Part shown: in pieces, positions 6,825-14,986 of the stretch | Layout of the letters: the number at the start of each line of letters is the position of its first letter | Numbering within the stretch: position 1 is the stretch's first letter | Assembly: GCA_964417925.1 (NCBI GenBank) | Contig: CAYQJV010000031.1 | Location: 1 to 18,911, forward strand | DNA from: CAYQJV01 sp964417925 | GTDB lineage: Bacteria; Hydrothermota; Tepidihabitantia; B3-TA06; CAYQJV01 | DNA length: 18,911 bases | Direction: 5' to 3' | The notes under the pieces: generated by a model | The model's input: the letters and a program-made list of their open reading frames with translations, nothing else | What the model was told of the DNA's origin: nothing | Databases searched by the model: none | Translations under genes and position numbers: made by a program

Positions 6825-8150
6825 ATGGCTAAATGCAAATTCAAAACCATAATTGGAATGGGATTTGAGAAGGAATGGACATGCCCGCTTGAAGCCCTTC
6901 CAGGAGAAGAATACTGCTACTGGCACAAGGAAGAAGAAGGGAAAGAGCCTGACGATGCGAAGTTAAGGGAATTAAAGGAGAATGAAATTTATGAGGTATT
7001 TTTAAGAAAAGCGAGGTTAAGTACAAAAGAACTCCAGAATGCTTTCCTTGAGTATGCAAAACTTCAAGGAGCTGACCTTTCGTTTGCAAATCTTCAAGAA
7101 GCTGACCTTCGGAGTGCAAAACTTCAAGGAGCTGAGCTTTCGGGTGCAAATCTTGAGGGTGCAAATTTAATCGGTGTGAGGGTGGATTCGGAAACTCGCT
7201 TGGATGATGCAAATTTAACATACGCAAATCTTTACCACTCTTACCTTGATGAAACGAAGACGCTCAGGAATGCAATTTTTGAGAGTGAGAATGAGATTAA
7301 TGAGATTGTTGCGGATTTCCTTAAAAAAGGGAATAAAAAATTGGCAGTTCTTGATGTGTGGAAAATTGAAGAGGATAATTCCAGAGTTGTGGCAAGGCTT
7401 ATTGAAAAGGGGTTGGTCAGGTATGTTTGCGAAGAAAAAAGAATACTCTTTTTTGACAAGAAGAGGGGAAGGGTTGTTAAAAATCCGGAAAATGCAAAGA
7501 AAAAGATTTTTCAAAAACTTCAGAAAAAAGACAGTGACCCTGAAGAGGATAATTATGTTGAAATAAGCGAACTTAACAAGTTAATAGATAGGAATGGGCT
7601 TGAGAAATATCTTTACAAAGGAAGCAGAAAGAAACTTTACGAGGCATCTTACGAAGTTTACAACAATCTCTACTACTTTTACATTCAAAACGGCAGGCTT
7701 GAAGAGGCATTGCGTATGCATTACAGGAGAGGAGAGGCAAGAAGAAAGCTATTAAGGGAGCGAGGGGGAATTCATCGCTTGAGGTCGTGGATATACGATT
7801 TCTTGATTTTGAAGTTCCTGACAGGTTATGGTGTGAAGATTTCAAGACCATTAATAGCGTCAGCATTTATAATTATATTTTTTGCATTCCTCTTCTGGGT
7901 TACACATGGAATAGTTAAGAATGTGAATGGAAACATAGTAACTCCAGACTTCTTTGATTATCTTTACCACAGTGTAATCACATTCACGAGTCTTGGATAC
8001 TCAAATATCCAGCCGAATCTTGCGGTAGGACACATTCCACAACTCTTAGCAGCTGTTGAATCTATGCTGGGAGCATCAATGATGGCTTTACTAATCTTTG
8101 TGATTATAGTATCGGACATAAACAAATTTAATTTAGCTGAAATTCACTAA
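6825..8150 (+). CDS. Pentapeptide-repeat protein with C-terminal two-TM potassium-channel module
   Basis: A 441-residue membrane protein. The N-terminus has C4, C20, C31 and H34 (CPLEALPGEEYCYWH), a likely small zinc-binding element. Residues 65-145 hold pentapeptide repeats (GADLSFANLQEADLRSAKL and similar), which fold as a right-handed beta helix. A charged helical linker follows. The C-terminus is a two-helix ion-channel domain: a TM segment near 343-368, a pore helix with filter-like TSLGYS near 390, and a TM near 406-433. The filter differs from TVGYG, so potassium selectivity is not assured. A TATAAT (6811-6816) ends 8 nt before the ATG and no Shine-Dalgarno is visible, so the message may be leaderless. 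It is the first gene after attC-like site 3 and may be a cassette gene; no clear attC-like site follows it. Confidence 0.82.
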   Translation: MAKCKFKTIIGMGFEKEWTCPLEALPGEEYCYWHKEEEGKEPDDAKLRELKENEIYEVFLRKARLSTKELQNAFLEYAKLQGADLSFANLQEADLRSAKLQGAELSGANLEGANLIGVRVDSETRLDDANLTYANLYHSYLDETKTLRNAIFESENEINEIVADFLKKGNKKLAVLDVWKIEEDNSRVVARLIEKGLVRYVCEEKRILFFDKKRGRVVKNPENAKKKIFQKLQKKDSDPEEDNYVEISELNKLIDRNGLEKYLYKGSRKKLYEASYEVYNNLYYFYIQNGRLEEALRMHYRRGEARRKLLRERGGIHRLRSWIYDFLILKFLTGYGVKISRPLIASAFIIIFFAFLFWVTHGIVKNVNGNIVTPDFFDYLYHSVITFTSLGYSNIQPNLAVGHIPQLLAAVESMLGASMMALLIFVIIVSDINKFNLAEIH

Positions 8151-8211
8151 TCCACTTTCCTGCATAACTCGGCTTCCTGCTAAACCTGTTACCACCGCAT
8201 CGCCTAATATA

Positions 8212-8278
8212 AGCATAAAAGGTCTGTGCATTACAACACTCACTCAAATTTTTGCTTTGTAAAAACTTCTTTTATGCT
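8212..8278. repeat. Inverted repeat in the gene-poor stretch
   Basis: AGCATAAAAG (8212-8221) and CTTTTATGCT (8269-8278) are a perfect 10-bp inverted pair around 47 bp. There is no T-tract or transposase. It may be the end of a small decayed element. In the surrounding stretch 8151-8560 I find no intact gene. Confidence 0.4.
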
Positions 8279-8564
8279 AAAAATGTTAGACTACAATATT
8301 AATAGAAACTCGCTTCTTTAGATAGACCAGAGCTTCAAGGAATGTTGAAGGATAAAAGGAAAAAGTTTAATTGATGTTGCTCTTGTTTATAAGGCAGTAA
8401 TACAGAAGTTTAGTATCATCAACGCAATAGGAAGGTTTTTTAGAAGCATAATGCCTCACCTTGCACATTTTGAAAAATAAGAATTAGGGCAGATGTTGGA
8501 ATTCCCAGAACTTGTCATCGAGATCCTGTCCAGATTTTGAAAGAGTCATCAATTGGGTGATGCA

Positions 8565-8684
8565 ATGAATCCCTCAAAATATAAAAACTTCAGAGTGGTT
8601 GACCTTTATGGAATACATGGTTTTGATGTAATTTCAATAACTGATCACATACTTAACACGGTTACGCTGGAAGAAAGGCTATAA
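8565..8684 (+). pseudogene. Remnant of a PHP-domain phosphoesterase gene
   Basis: From ATG 8565 the frame reads 39 residues to TAA 8682-8684, including KNFRVVDLYGIHGFDVISITDH and LNTVTLEER. VISITDH followed by a short spacer is the second metal-binding motif of PHP-domain phosphoesterases. The first motif (HxHxxxSDG-like), expected just after VVDL, is missing, as if some 20 codons were deleted. After the stop, ENRNIAIYLLRK-like residues continue in a shifted frame. It is a fossil with no likely function. Between 8300 and 8560 a further fragment (VALVYKAVIQKF...) may be decayed coding DNA, but I cannot identify it. Confidence 0.5.
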
Positions 8685-8740
8685 GAGAAAACAGAAATAT
8701 AGCAATTTATTTGCTGAGGAAATAATGAATTAGTTGATGC

Positions 8741-8768
8741 TTGACTTTTAATAAAAAGGGTTTATAAT
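8741..8768 (+). promoter_or_regulatory. Promoter of the rho operon
   Basis: The -35 TTGACT (8741-8746) and a perfect -10 TATAAT (8763-8768) are 16 bp apart. Transcription should begin near 8775, giving a leader of about 44 nt that ends in GGAGG (8811-8815), 3 nt before the rho ATG. Confidence 0.75.
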
Positions 8769-8818
8769 TACATAGTCCCAGGTAAAATTTAGCCAGGGTT
8801 ACTCAAAAAAGGAGGTCT

Positions 8819-10075
8819 ATGGAGATTGAAACTCTGAAAAGGAAGAAACTTGCAGAGTTACAGAAGATTGCAAAAAACTATGGAATAAATTATTCCGACA
8901 TGAAGAAGGAACAGTTGGTGCTTGCAATTCTTGAAGCAGAAAGTAAGCAGAAAAAAGATGGCATGGTGGATATTACTGGAGTTCTTGAAGTAAGACCAGA
9001 AGGGTATGGATTTTTACGTTCCCCTGCCCATAGTTACCTTCCAAGCCCTGATGATATTTATGTTTCACCTGTAATAATAAAAAAACAGGGGCTTAAAACA
9101 GGGGATACCATAATAGGAAAAGCAAGACCTCCTAAGGAGGGAGAAAAATACTTTGCTCTTGCAGAAATAAAAACTGTGAATTTTGATAAACCTGAAAAGG
9201 CTCTTACAAGAATTCCTTTTGATAATCTCACTCCTCTTTATCCAACTCAAAGAATACACCTTGAAAATCCAGATGACGATGACATGTCAATGAGAGTGGT
9301 TGATCTGTTTACGCCTATTGGAAAAGGTCAAAGAGGATTGATTGTTTCACCTCCGAGGGCAGGGAAAACAATACTATTACAAAAAATAGCAAAAAGTATA
9401 AGAAGGAATCATCCTGAAATATATCTTATGATACTTCTTATAGATGAAAGACCAGAAGAAGTAACAGACTTTGAAAGGTCGGTTGATGCAGAAGTTATTT
9501 CTTCTACCTTTGATGAAGCCCCAGAAAGACACATACAGGTTGCGGATATCGTCTTGGAAAAGGCAAAGAGACTTGTGGAGCATAGAAAAGATGTAGTGAT
9601 ACTGCTTGATAGTATTACAAGATTTACAAGAGCATACAACAATGTAATTCCACATAGTGGAAAGACCCTTTCAGGAGGGCTTGATTCCAATGCCTTTACA
9701 AAGCCAAAAAAGTTTTTTGGCTCTGCAAGAAACATAGAAGAAGGAGGAAGTCTTACAATAATTGCCACAGCTCTTATAGATACAGGAAGTAGAATGGATG
9801 AGGTAATTTTTGAAGAATTTAAAGGAACAGGAAATATGGAACTTGTACTTGATAGAAGACTTGCAGATAGAAGAATATTCCCTGCAATAGACCTACAAAA
9901 ATCAGGAACCAGGAAAGAAGAACTTCTGCTATCTGAATTTGAACTCAATAGACTGTGGCTTTTAAGAAGAATTCTTGCAGAGATGAACCCCATTGAAATG
10001 ATGGAGTTCATTCTTGATAAAATGAGACTTACTAAAAACAATCAAGAATTTCTTGAATCAATGAATGAAGGATAA
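8819..10075 (+). CDS. rho: Transcription termination factor Rho
   Basis: A 418-residue hexameric RNA-dependent ATPase that ends transcription by moving along nascent RNA. Order of domains: an N-terminal Rho-N helix bundle (1-45, LAELQKIAKNYGI), a cold-shock-like RNA-binding domain (50-120, GVLEVRPEGYGFLRSP), then the RecA-type ATPase. Walker A is SPPRAGKT (177-184) and Walker B is VVILLD (259-264), followed by the Q- and R-loop regions (SGGLDSNAF, GSLTIIATAL). The length is normal. The position before the Walker A Ala-Gly-Lys is Arg where E. coli has Lys; the catalytic Lys183 is kept. The start is supported by GGAGG 3 nt upstream. It is the first gene of an operon with rpmE 9 nt downstream, a neighbour pair seen in many bacteria. 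Confidence 0.97.
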   Translation: MEIETLKRKKLAELQKIAKNYGINYSDMKKEQLVLAILEAESKQKKDGMVDITGVLEVRPEGYGFLRSPAHSYLPSPDDIYVSPVIIKKQGLKTGDTIIGKARPPKEGEKYFALAEIKTVNFDKPEKALTRIPFDNLTPLYPTQRIHLENPDDDDMSMRVVDLFTPIGKGQRGLIVSPPRAGKTILLQKIAKSIRRNHPEIYLMILLIDERPEEVTDFERSVDAEVISSTFDEAPERHIQVADIVLEKAKRLVEHRKDVVILLDSITRFTRAYNNVIPHSGKTLSGGLDSNAFTKPKKFFGSARNIEEGGSLTIIATALIDTGSRMDEVIFEEFKGTGNMELVLDRRLADRRIFPAIDLQKSGTRKEELLLSEFELNRLWLLRRILAEMNPIEMMEFILDKMRLTKNNQEFLESMNEG

Positions 10076-10084
10076 GGAGGTAAA

Positions 10085-10291
10085 ATGAAGGAAAAAATAC
10101 ATCCTAAATATGTAGAGGCAGTTATAACATGTGCATGTGGTTTTTCTTATAAGACCATGTCTACAAAACCCAAAATTGCAGTGGAAATATGTTCTCACTG
10201 CCATCCTGTGTATACAGGAAAGAAAAAAAGAACAACGGTAATAACTGGAAGAATAGAAAAATTTGAAAGGAAATATGGAAAGATAAAATGA
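10085..10291 (+). CDS. rpmE: Ribosomal protein L31 (zinc-binding type)
   Basis: A 68-residue large-subunit ribosomal protein. Cysteines at C16, C18, C37 and C40 (ITCACGF, EICSHCHPVYTGK) form the zinc site of the C+ form of L31, and GRIEKFERKYGK is the usual C-terminus. The start ATG 10085 follows AAGGAGG. Its stop TGA overlaps the prfB start as ATGA, so the two are translationally coupled. Confidence 0.96.
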   Translation: MKEKIHPKYVEAVITCACGFSYKTMSTKPKIAVEICSHCHPVYTGKKKRTTVITGRIEKFERKYGKIK

Positions 10292-11368
10292 AGGAAAGGA
10301 TAAGAGAACTTAAAGAAAAACTCCTTAAATTAAAGGAGTTTCTTTGACATAGAAAAAAAGAAGCAAAGGCTTGAGGAACTTTTAAGAATAACTGCCGATC
10401 CGTCTTTATGGGAAAATCAGGAACAGGCTAAAAAAATAACTGAGGAGCTTTCTTCAACAAAAAGAAGCGTTGAAACCTGTGAAAAACTTGAAAAAGAAAT
10501 ACAAGAACTTGAAGAGTACGTGACAATTGCAGAAGGAGATCCTGAACTTGAAAAAGAAATGATAAAAACAATAAAAAAAGCAGAAAAGGAGTTAAAGGAT
10601 TTTGAAATAAGAACTTATCTGTCTGGAAAATATGATTCAAGAGATGCAATTATGACCATTCATCCAGGAGCAGGAGGCACAGAGTCCTGTGATTGGGCTG
10701 AAATGCTCTTTAGAATGTACATAAGGTTTTTTGAAAGGAAAGGATTTAAATACAAAGTTCTCGATTATCAGCCAGGGGAAGTGGCAGGTATTAAATCGGT
10801 TACCATAGAGGTGTCTAATGAATATGCGTATGGAATCCTTAAAGGAGAAACAGGGGTCCATAGATTGGTAAGAATTTCTCCATTTGATGCAAATAAGAGA
10901 AGACATACCTCTTTTGCTTCTGTTTTTGTATCACCGGTGTTTGATGCTATTGAGGTAAATATAAAAGAAGAAGATTTAAAAATTGAAACCTTCAGAGCAT
11001 CAGGACGTGGAGGACAGTATGTTAACAAAGCATCTACTGCAGTGAGAATTACTCATATTCCTACAGGAATAGTAGTGTCGTGTCAGAATGAAAGGTCTCA
11101 ATATCAGAATCGTCAAACTGCTTTAAAAATCCTCAGAGCAAGACTTTATGCTTTAGAAGAGGAAAAAAGAAGAAAAGAAAGAAAACAAATAGAGGAACAA
11201 AAAACAGAAATAGCTTGGGGATATCAGATTCGTTCATATGTTCTTTTCCCATATCAACTTGTAAAAGACCATAGAACAGGATATGAACGGCACGATGTTG
11301 AGAATGTTTTGGATGGAGATATAGAGGACTTTATCTATGAGTACCTCACAAATCAGAAAAAAGCCTGA
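10288..11368 (+). CDS. prfB: Peptide chain release factor 2, made by +1 frameshift
   Basis: RF2 recognises UGA and UAA stop codons and triggers peptide release. Zero-frame reading starts at ATG 10288 and stops after 19 codons at TGA 10345-10347; translation continues in the +1 frame from GAC 10346 to 11368, giving about 359 residues. The joined product runs KEFL-DIEKKKQRLEE, as in other RF2 proteins. The stop-codon-reading motif SPF is near residue 197 and the catalytic GGQ near 241, within GRGGQYVNKAS; an Arg stands where GAGGQ is usual, with GGQ intact. The N-terminal part is a coiled-coil region. The start codon overlaps the rpmE stop, and the 3' end overlaps the next gene by 32 nt. An annotation that ignores the frameshift would wrongly start it at 10520. 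Confidence 0.95.
10333..10347 (+). promoter_or_regulatory. RF2 autoregulatory +1 frameshift site
   Basis: The Shine-Dalgarno-like AAGGAG (10333-10338) lies 3 nt before the slippery CTT (10342-10344) and TGA (10345-10347), followed by C. This matches the E. coli AGGGGG-UAU-CUU-UGA-C arrangement. When RF2 is scarce, slow UGA decoding favours the shift and RF2 synthesis. Confidence 0.95.
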
Positions 11369-11825
11369 GTCAAATAGGTTTACAGTTGATGGAATGTTAG
11401 GAAAAATAGCAAAATGGCTTAGAATGTTGGGTTTTGATACAAAATACAGTGTTGAAAAGCCATCGGAACTCCTCTATAAAGAAGCTTTAAGGGAGGGAAG
11501 AATTTTCATAACAAGAAATACAAAACTTAAAGATAAAAAAAATGTAATATTTATTAAGAGCGATAATCCATTCCAACAATTCTCTGAAATACTAAAGACC
11601 TTTGACTTGAAGAAACAAATGTCTCCTTTTACAAGATGTATGGTGTGCAACGAGCCTCTTCTACCTGTAGAAAAGAAGAAGGTAAAGGATAAAGTGCCTT
11701 TTTATACCTTTGAAAACTTTAATGAGTTTTATGAATGTCCATCGTGTGGAAGAGTTTACTGGAAAGGAACCCATTATTTTTCTATGTCCAAAAGATTGGA
11801 GGAACTGTTTGGAGATAAAAATTAA
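11337..11825 (+). CDS. Mut7-C RNase-domain (DUF82, PIN-like) protein
   Basis: A 162-residue protein of the Mut7-C family, a PIN-like nuclease fold fused to a zinc ribbon. It opens FTVDGMLGKIAKWLRMLGFDT (residues 15-35), the family hallmark with Asp18 as a likely metal ligand. GRIFITRNT (54-62) matches the usual ILLTRDT segment, with Asn in place of Asp. The zinc ribbon has C101, C104, C134 and C137 (RCMVCNEPL, ECPSCGRVYWKGTHY). The ATG 11337 start lies inside prfB; ATG 11391 would cut the VDG motif, so the upstream start is preferred. RNase activity is inferred from the family name and fold, and the cellular substrate is unknown. Confidence 0.85.
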   Translation: MSTSQIRKKPESNRFTVDGMLGKIAKWLRMLGFDTKYSVEKPSELLYKEALREGRIFITRNTKLKDKKNVIFIKSDNPFQQFSEILKTFDLKKQMSPFTRCMVCNEPLLPVEKKKVKDKVPFYTFENFNEFYECPSCGRVYWKGTHYFSMSKRLEELFGDKN

Positions 11826-12015
11826 TGAGGAACTCTGTATAGTTTGTGGAGGATGTATATCTGTATGTCCGGTTAATCCTCCAGTATTGCGAATAAAAAA
11901 TAATAGATTAATAGTAGAGTTTTTGGAAAAATGTATTGGTTGTTTATCATGTGAGAAAGCATGCCCATGGGAAGCCATAAAAATATTGAATTTTAGAAAA
12001 ACTGTTAAAGAATGA
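11809..12015 (+). CDS. Small ferredoxin with two [4Fe-4S] clusters
   Basis: A 68-residue electron carrier. Two CxxCxxCxxxCP motifs are clear: CIVCGGCISVCP (from residue 10) and CIGCLSCEKACP (from about residue 43), each binding one [4Fe-4S] cluster. I place the start at TTG 11809, preceded by GGAGG (11798-11802) at 6 nt. The in-frame ATG at 11710 would add a long, low-complexity extension made of the shadow frame of the upstream gene. It overlaps the Mut7-C gene by 17 nt, so the two are probably coupled. The redox partner is not evident nearby. Confidence 0.85.
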   Translation: MEIKINEELCIVCGGCISVCPVNPPVLRIKNNRLIVEFLEKCIGCLSCEKACPWEAIKILNFRKTVKE

Positions 12016-12045
12016 TGGTATGTGAAGATTTAAAAAGGAGTTGTA

Positions 12046-12976
12046 ATGTATTTTTCAATACTGTGGCTTATAACTTTTAACGATTTGCAAATAAAAATGG
12101 ATGGATATATCCAATTTCAAATCTATATGGATAGAATTTCTGGAGACACCTTAGTGGGATTTAAAATACCTAAGGCAGAAATAGGAATTAAAGGAAATAA
12201 AAAAATAATGGATTGTTTAAATTTAGAATTCTTGCTGAATTTTTCAAAACCTCTGGTAATTTTTCTACTTCGCCATCTATTTTTGATTGTTATGTAGATG
12301 TAAAACTTCTCCTCATGTTTACCTACGAGTAGAGCAGTTTAAAGTACCATTCATCAGATAGGCGTATCAATCCGGAAGTAAAAATTTCTTCACAGAACCG
12401 GCTTTGTTCACAAGTAGAATGAAAGCAGGAAGAGATATAGGCGTACTACTTTATACTTCTAAAATTCTACAAGGGAAAATTGAATTTATGACGGGAATTT
12501 TCAATGGAGAGGGAAGTAACAAACCAGGAAATCTAAACGATTAATAGCGGGAAGAGGAGTATTTAAGTTAAATGAATTCTTCCCTTACAATGAACTTAAT
12601 TTTTCTCCCAGGACTAAACCTGGATTTACAGGGGGAATAAACTTTTGTATCCACCAAATCACAGAAAATTCCACCATAAATAAGTTCGCATTGGATATTA
12701 CTGCAATGATAAAAAGATTATTTATAGGGCTTGGATATGGAATATCAATTAATGAACAAAGCAGTCAAAAAGGATTCTATCTCCAAGGAGATGTTATTCT
12801 TATACCTCAGTTTTTAAAATTGGGGAAGCAGATATTCAGTATTTGAAGAAGATAATGAATTTAGAATAAGCTTTAGTATTGCTCCATCAGGTTCAGAAAC
12901 AGATATCATAACCATAGAAGGAGGCAAGTTAAATGATAATACCATCTTCCGAATACAAAATCAGTTGAAATTTTAA
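12046..12976 (+). pseudogene. Shattered outer-membrane porin (phosphate-selective porin O/P type)
   Basis: ATG 12046 follows AAGGAG and begins an intact-looking stretch (MDGYIQFQIY, GFKIPKAEIGIKGN), the usual N-terminal barrel strands of OprO/OprP-type porins. The frame is then lost near 12200. Further pieces in other frames are FRILAEFFKTSGNFS (12216 on), EQFKVPF and EPALFTSRMKAGRDIGVLL (12326 on), GIFNGEGSNKPGNLN, GFYLQGDVILIPQFLKLG, and the last strand FRIQNQLKF ending in Phe at TAA 12974. RDIGV, then NGEG, then a GFYLQGD-like strand is the family's order. At least four frame changes plus in-frame stops show a real pseudogene. The undamaged protein would be about 305 residues, short for the family. 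It ends 4 bp before the convergent PerM-like gene. Confidence 0.7.
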
Positions 12977-12980
12977 GAAA

Positions 12981-14165
12981 TTAGATAAGTTTCATTACAT
13001 CTTTTCTATTTTCCCAAAACACCTTAAGTACTGATGTTACAGGAACTGCTATAAGCATTCCTACTATTCCACCAAAGTACCCACCTATTACAAGAGCTGT
13101 AATAACAAGAGCAGGATTAAGCCCCACAACCTCTCCTATTATCTTTGGACCTATTAGATAATTCTCAAGCAGTTGCTCTCCAAGAAATACAATCGCTATC
13201 TTTATAAGGGTAGGTATAGGAGAAGGGCTTACAATACCTATCAAGAAAGCAGGAATTAAACTAAGTACATAACCAATATTGGGAATAAGTTGAAACACTC
13301 CTGCAAGGATACCAAGTAATAACCAATACTTTACTCCTACAACGAATAAAGACAATGCTATTATTATCCCCACTATAAGTGCAAGTATGAATTGGCTTCT
13401 AAGATAGCTTGATAATGCTCTATCTATTTCATTAACCAGTTTCAGATAAATTTTTTTATTTTTTCTTCTTGCAATAAATTTTTTTATTCCTTCTTTTATA
13501 TTTCTTGAATTTTTCAATCCATAGTAGCTTATGAACAATGCAAGGAAAATTCCAAACAGAATCTCTATAAGCGTAGTAATTCCTGTATAAATGCCTTTTA
13601 TAGATGAAAGAAAAAGTTTCTGTACATTTTTTATATCCGGAAATGCTTTTAAAAGCATTTCTTTCACATTAATGTCTATCCCCAGCTCTACCAGTTTCCT
13701 GTTTATCCACTCCAGATTTAAAGGAAGATTGGAAATATACGAATACAAAAGTTCATATGAATCCCTTAACTCCTCCCAAAAAGCAGGAGCGACAATGTAG
13801 AACAACCCTCCTATACCAGCAAGAATGAGAAACACAATACCAAGACTTGATACACTTCTTGGCCATTTCTTTTCCTCAAGCCAATCAACAAGTGGAGCAA
13901 AAATATAGGTAATAAGAATGGCACCTAAAAAAGGATATATGATAGGAAGCATCCTTAAAAAAATATAAAGGAAAAAAAGAAGAACCAAAGAATAGAAAAG
14001 TCTTCTAAAAACCGGCTGTCTTCTAAATGGCCATAAAAGAAAAAGTCCAAGAGGGACTAAAAATAAAGGAGATATTACTTCCTTAGTAAAGAATATAAAT
14101 ATTATAAGAACAAAAAGCACCCCTGTTAATACTAAAGCCTCTTTAATCCTTAATGCAGACCTCAT
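12981..14165 (-). CDS. AI-2E/PerM-family membrane transporter
   Basis: A 394-residue polytopic inner-membrane protein of the AI-2E exporter (PerM, UPF0118) family. Hydrophobic segments fall at 10-28, 32-45, 56-75, 78-92, 105-125, 200-215, 255-280, 282-330 and 350-385. Family signatures are SYLRSQFILALIVG, GILAGVFQLIPNIGYVLSLIP, ENYLIGPKIIG and GLNPALVITALVIGGYFGG. The N-terminus carries about 45 extra residues (two short hydrophobic stretches) relative to many members. Some members export autoinducer-2 and others are Na+/H+ antiporters or of unknown substrate, so the cargo here is open. It is the last gene of the - strand operon, overlapping the barrel gene by 4 nt (ATGA). Confidence 0.9.
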   Translation of the reverse strand: MRSALRIKEALVLTGVLFVLIIFIFFTKEVISPLFLVPLGLFLLWPFRRQPVFRRLFYSLVLLFFLYIFLRMLPIIYPFLGAILITYIFAPLVDWLEEKKWPRSVSSLGIVFLILAGIGGLFYIVAPAFWEELRDSYELLYSYISNLPLNLEWINRKLVELGIDINVKEMLLKAFPDIKNVQKLFLSSIKGIYTGITTLIEILFGIFLALFISYYGLKNSRNIKEGIKKFIARRKNKKIYLKLVNEIDRALSSYLRSQFILALIVGIIIALSLFVVGVKYWLLLGILAGVFQLIPNIGYVLSLIPAFLIGIVSPSPIPTLIKIAIVFLGEQLLENYLIGPKIIGEVVGLNPALVITALVIGGYFGGIVGMLIAVPVTSVLKVFWENRKDVMKLI

Positions 14166-14986
14166 TCAACTTCAAAAGAAGAAAATTCTCTTTCTTCTCC
14201 CCAATAAAGAGAAATGGAAATAAAATGATTTGCTCCCACCTCTGGATTGAAATCAACTCCATAGTTCAGAGAAAAACATTTCAAAAACAACCTTATACCT
14301 GCAGACATTTTTAAAGGATTTGAATTAAAACCAGCAAGAAAATGCAGTTTCTGTTGAATTATTTCAAACTCTTCGCCAAATGAAAACACTACATCCTCTC
14401 CCTCTTTTTTTGAAACCTCTACACAAGAAACTAACCCACTAAACCCAGAATATGCAATCCCTGCTTTTAAAGCAAAGGGAAGACTGTAATGATAGATTTT
14501 ACCAAAGGAAGGTTTTACAAAATTTTTAAATAACAACCCTACTCTAAAGTTTTGATATCCTCTTGCCATTAAACCAAAATCAACTCCAAAGCTTTCTGCA
14601 TTGCCAAACCTCCTGACACTGAGATAATAAAGTTTAAAAGAAGCACCTGCATAAAGATATTTATAAAGCTTTCTCGCAAAGCAAAAAACTCCCATGAACT
14701 CCCTCTCAAGTTCAAACCCTGTTTCCACAGCTCCTACTCCAAAAACTCCATAACCAGAGTAAACAACCGAGGAGAATGAGGCAGTATGTAATCCTTCTAT
14801 CCCCTGCCACAAATGTTTATAATAAAAAGAAGCCTCATTTTTAACAGCAAAACACATTCCTGAAGGATTAAAGAAAACACCTGATGCATCGCTACTTAAT
14901 GCAGTATACGCATAACCCATGGCTTCTGGTCTTACCCCTACTTCTGTATCTTCAAAGATTGAAAGAACCATATAAAGAAAAATCAT
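14162..14986 (-). CDS. PorV/UPF0164-like outer-membrane beta-barrel protein
   Basis: A 274-residue protein with a short hydrophobic N-terminus (MIFLYMVLSIF) that may serve as a signal peptide. The following GVRPEAMGYAYTALSSDASG with VFFNPSGM matches the motif of PorV/UPF0164 and FadL-like barrels (GARxxGMGxAxxAxxxDxxxxxxNPAGL). The rest alternates hydrophobic and polar residues, with many aromatic ends (SFGVDFGLMARGY, FRVGLLFKNF), as in beta strands, and has no long membrane helix. It overlaps the upstream gene and the PerM-like gene by 4 nt each. PorV-type proteins shuttle type IX secretion cargo in Bacteroidetes; whether that role applies here is unproven. Confidence 0.75.
   Translation of the reverse strand: MIFLYMVLSIFEDTEVGVRPEAMGYAYTALSSDASGVFFNPSGMCFAVKNEASFYYKHLWQGIEGLHTASFSSVVYSGYGVFGVGAVETGFELEREFMGVFCFARKLYKYLYAGASFKLYYLSVRRFGNAESFGVDFGLMARGYQNFRVGLLFKNFVKPSFGKIYHYSLPFALKAGIAYSGFSGLVSCVEVSKKEGEDVVFSFGEEFEIIQQKLHFLAGFNSNPLKMSAGIRLFLKCFSLNYGVDFNPEVGANHFISISLYWGEEREFSSFEVE

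Noticed and set aside
8163..8292. A fourth attC-like site behind the channel gene (GCATAAC at 8163-8169, GTTAGAC near 8286-8292)
   Set aside because: The boxes fit loosely and the distance to the stop (12 nt) is tempting, but no inverted arms next to the boxes pair and AACAGCG is absent.
9409..10041. A 210-codon frame on the - strand opposite rho
   Set aside because: It is antisense to a highly conserved gene and has no recognisable domain; Ser/Leu/Ile-rich composition is typical of an antisense shadow.
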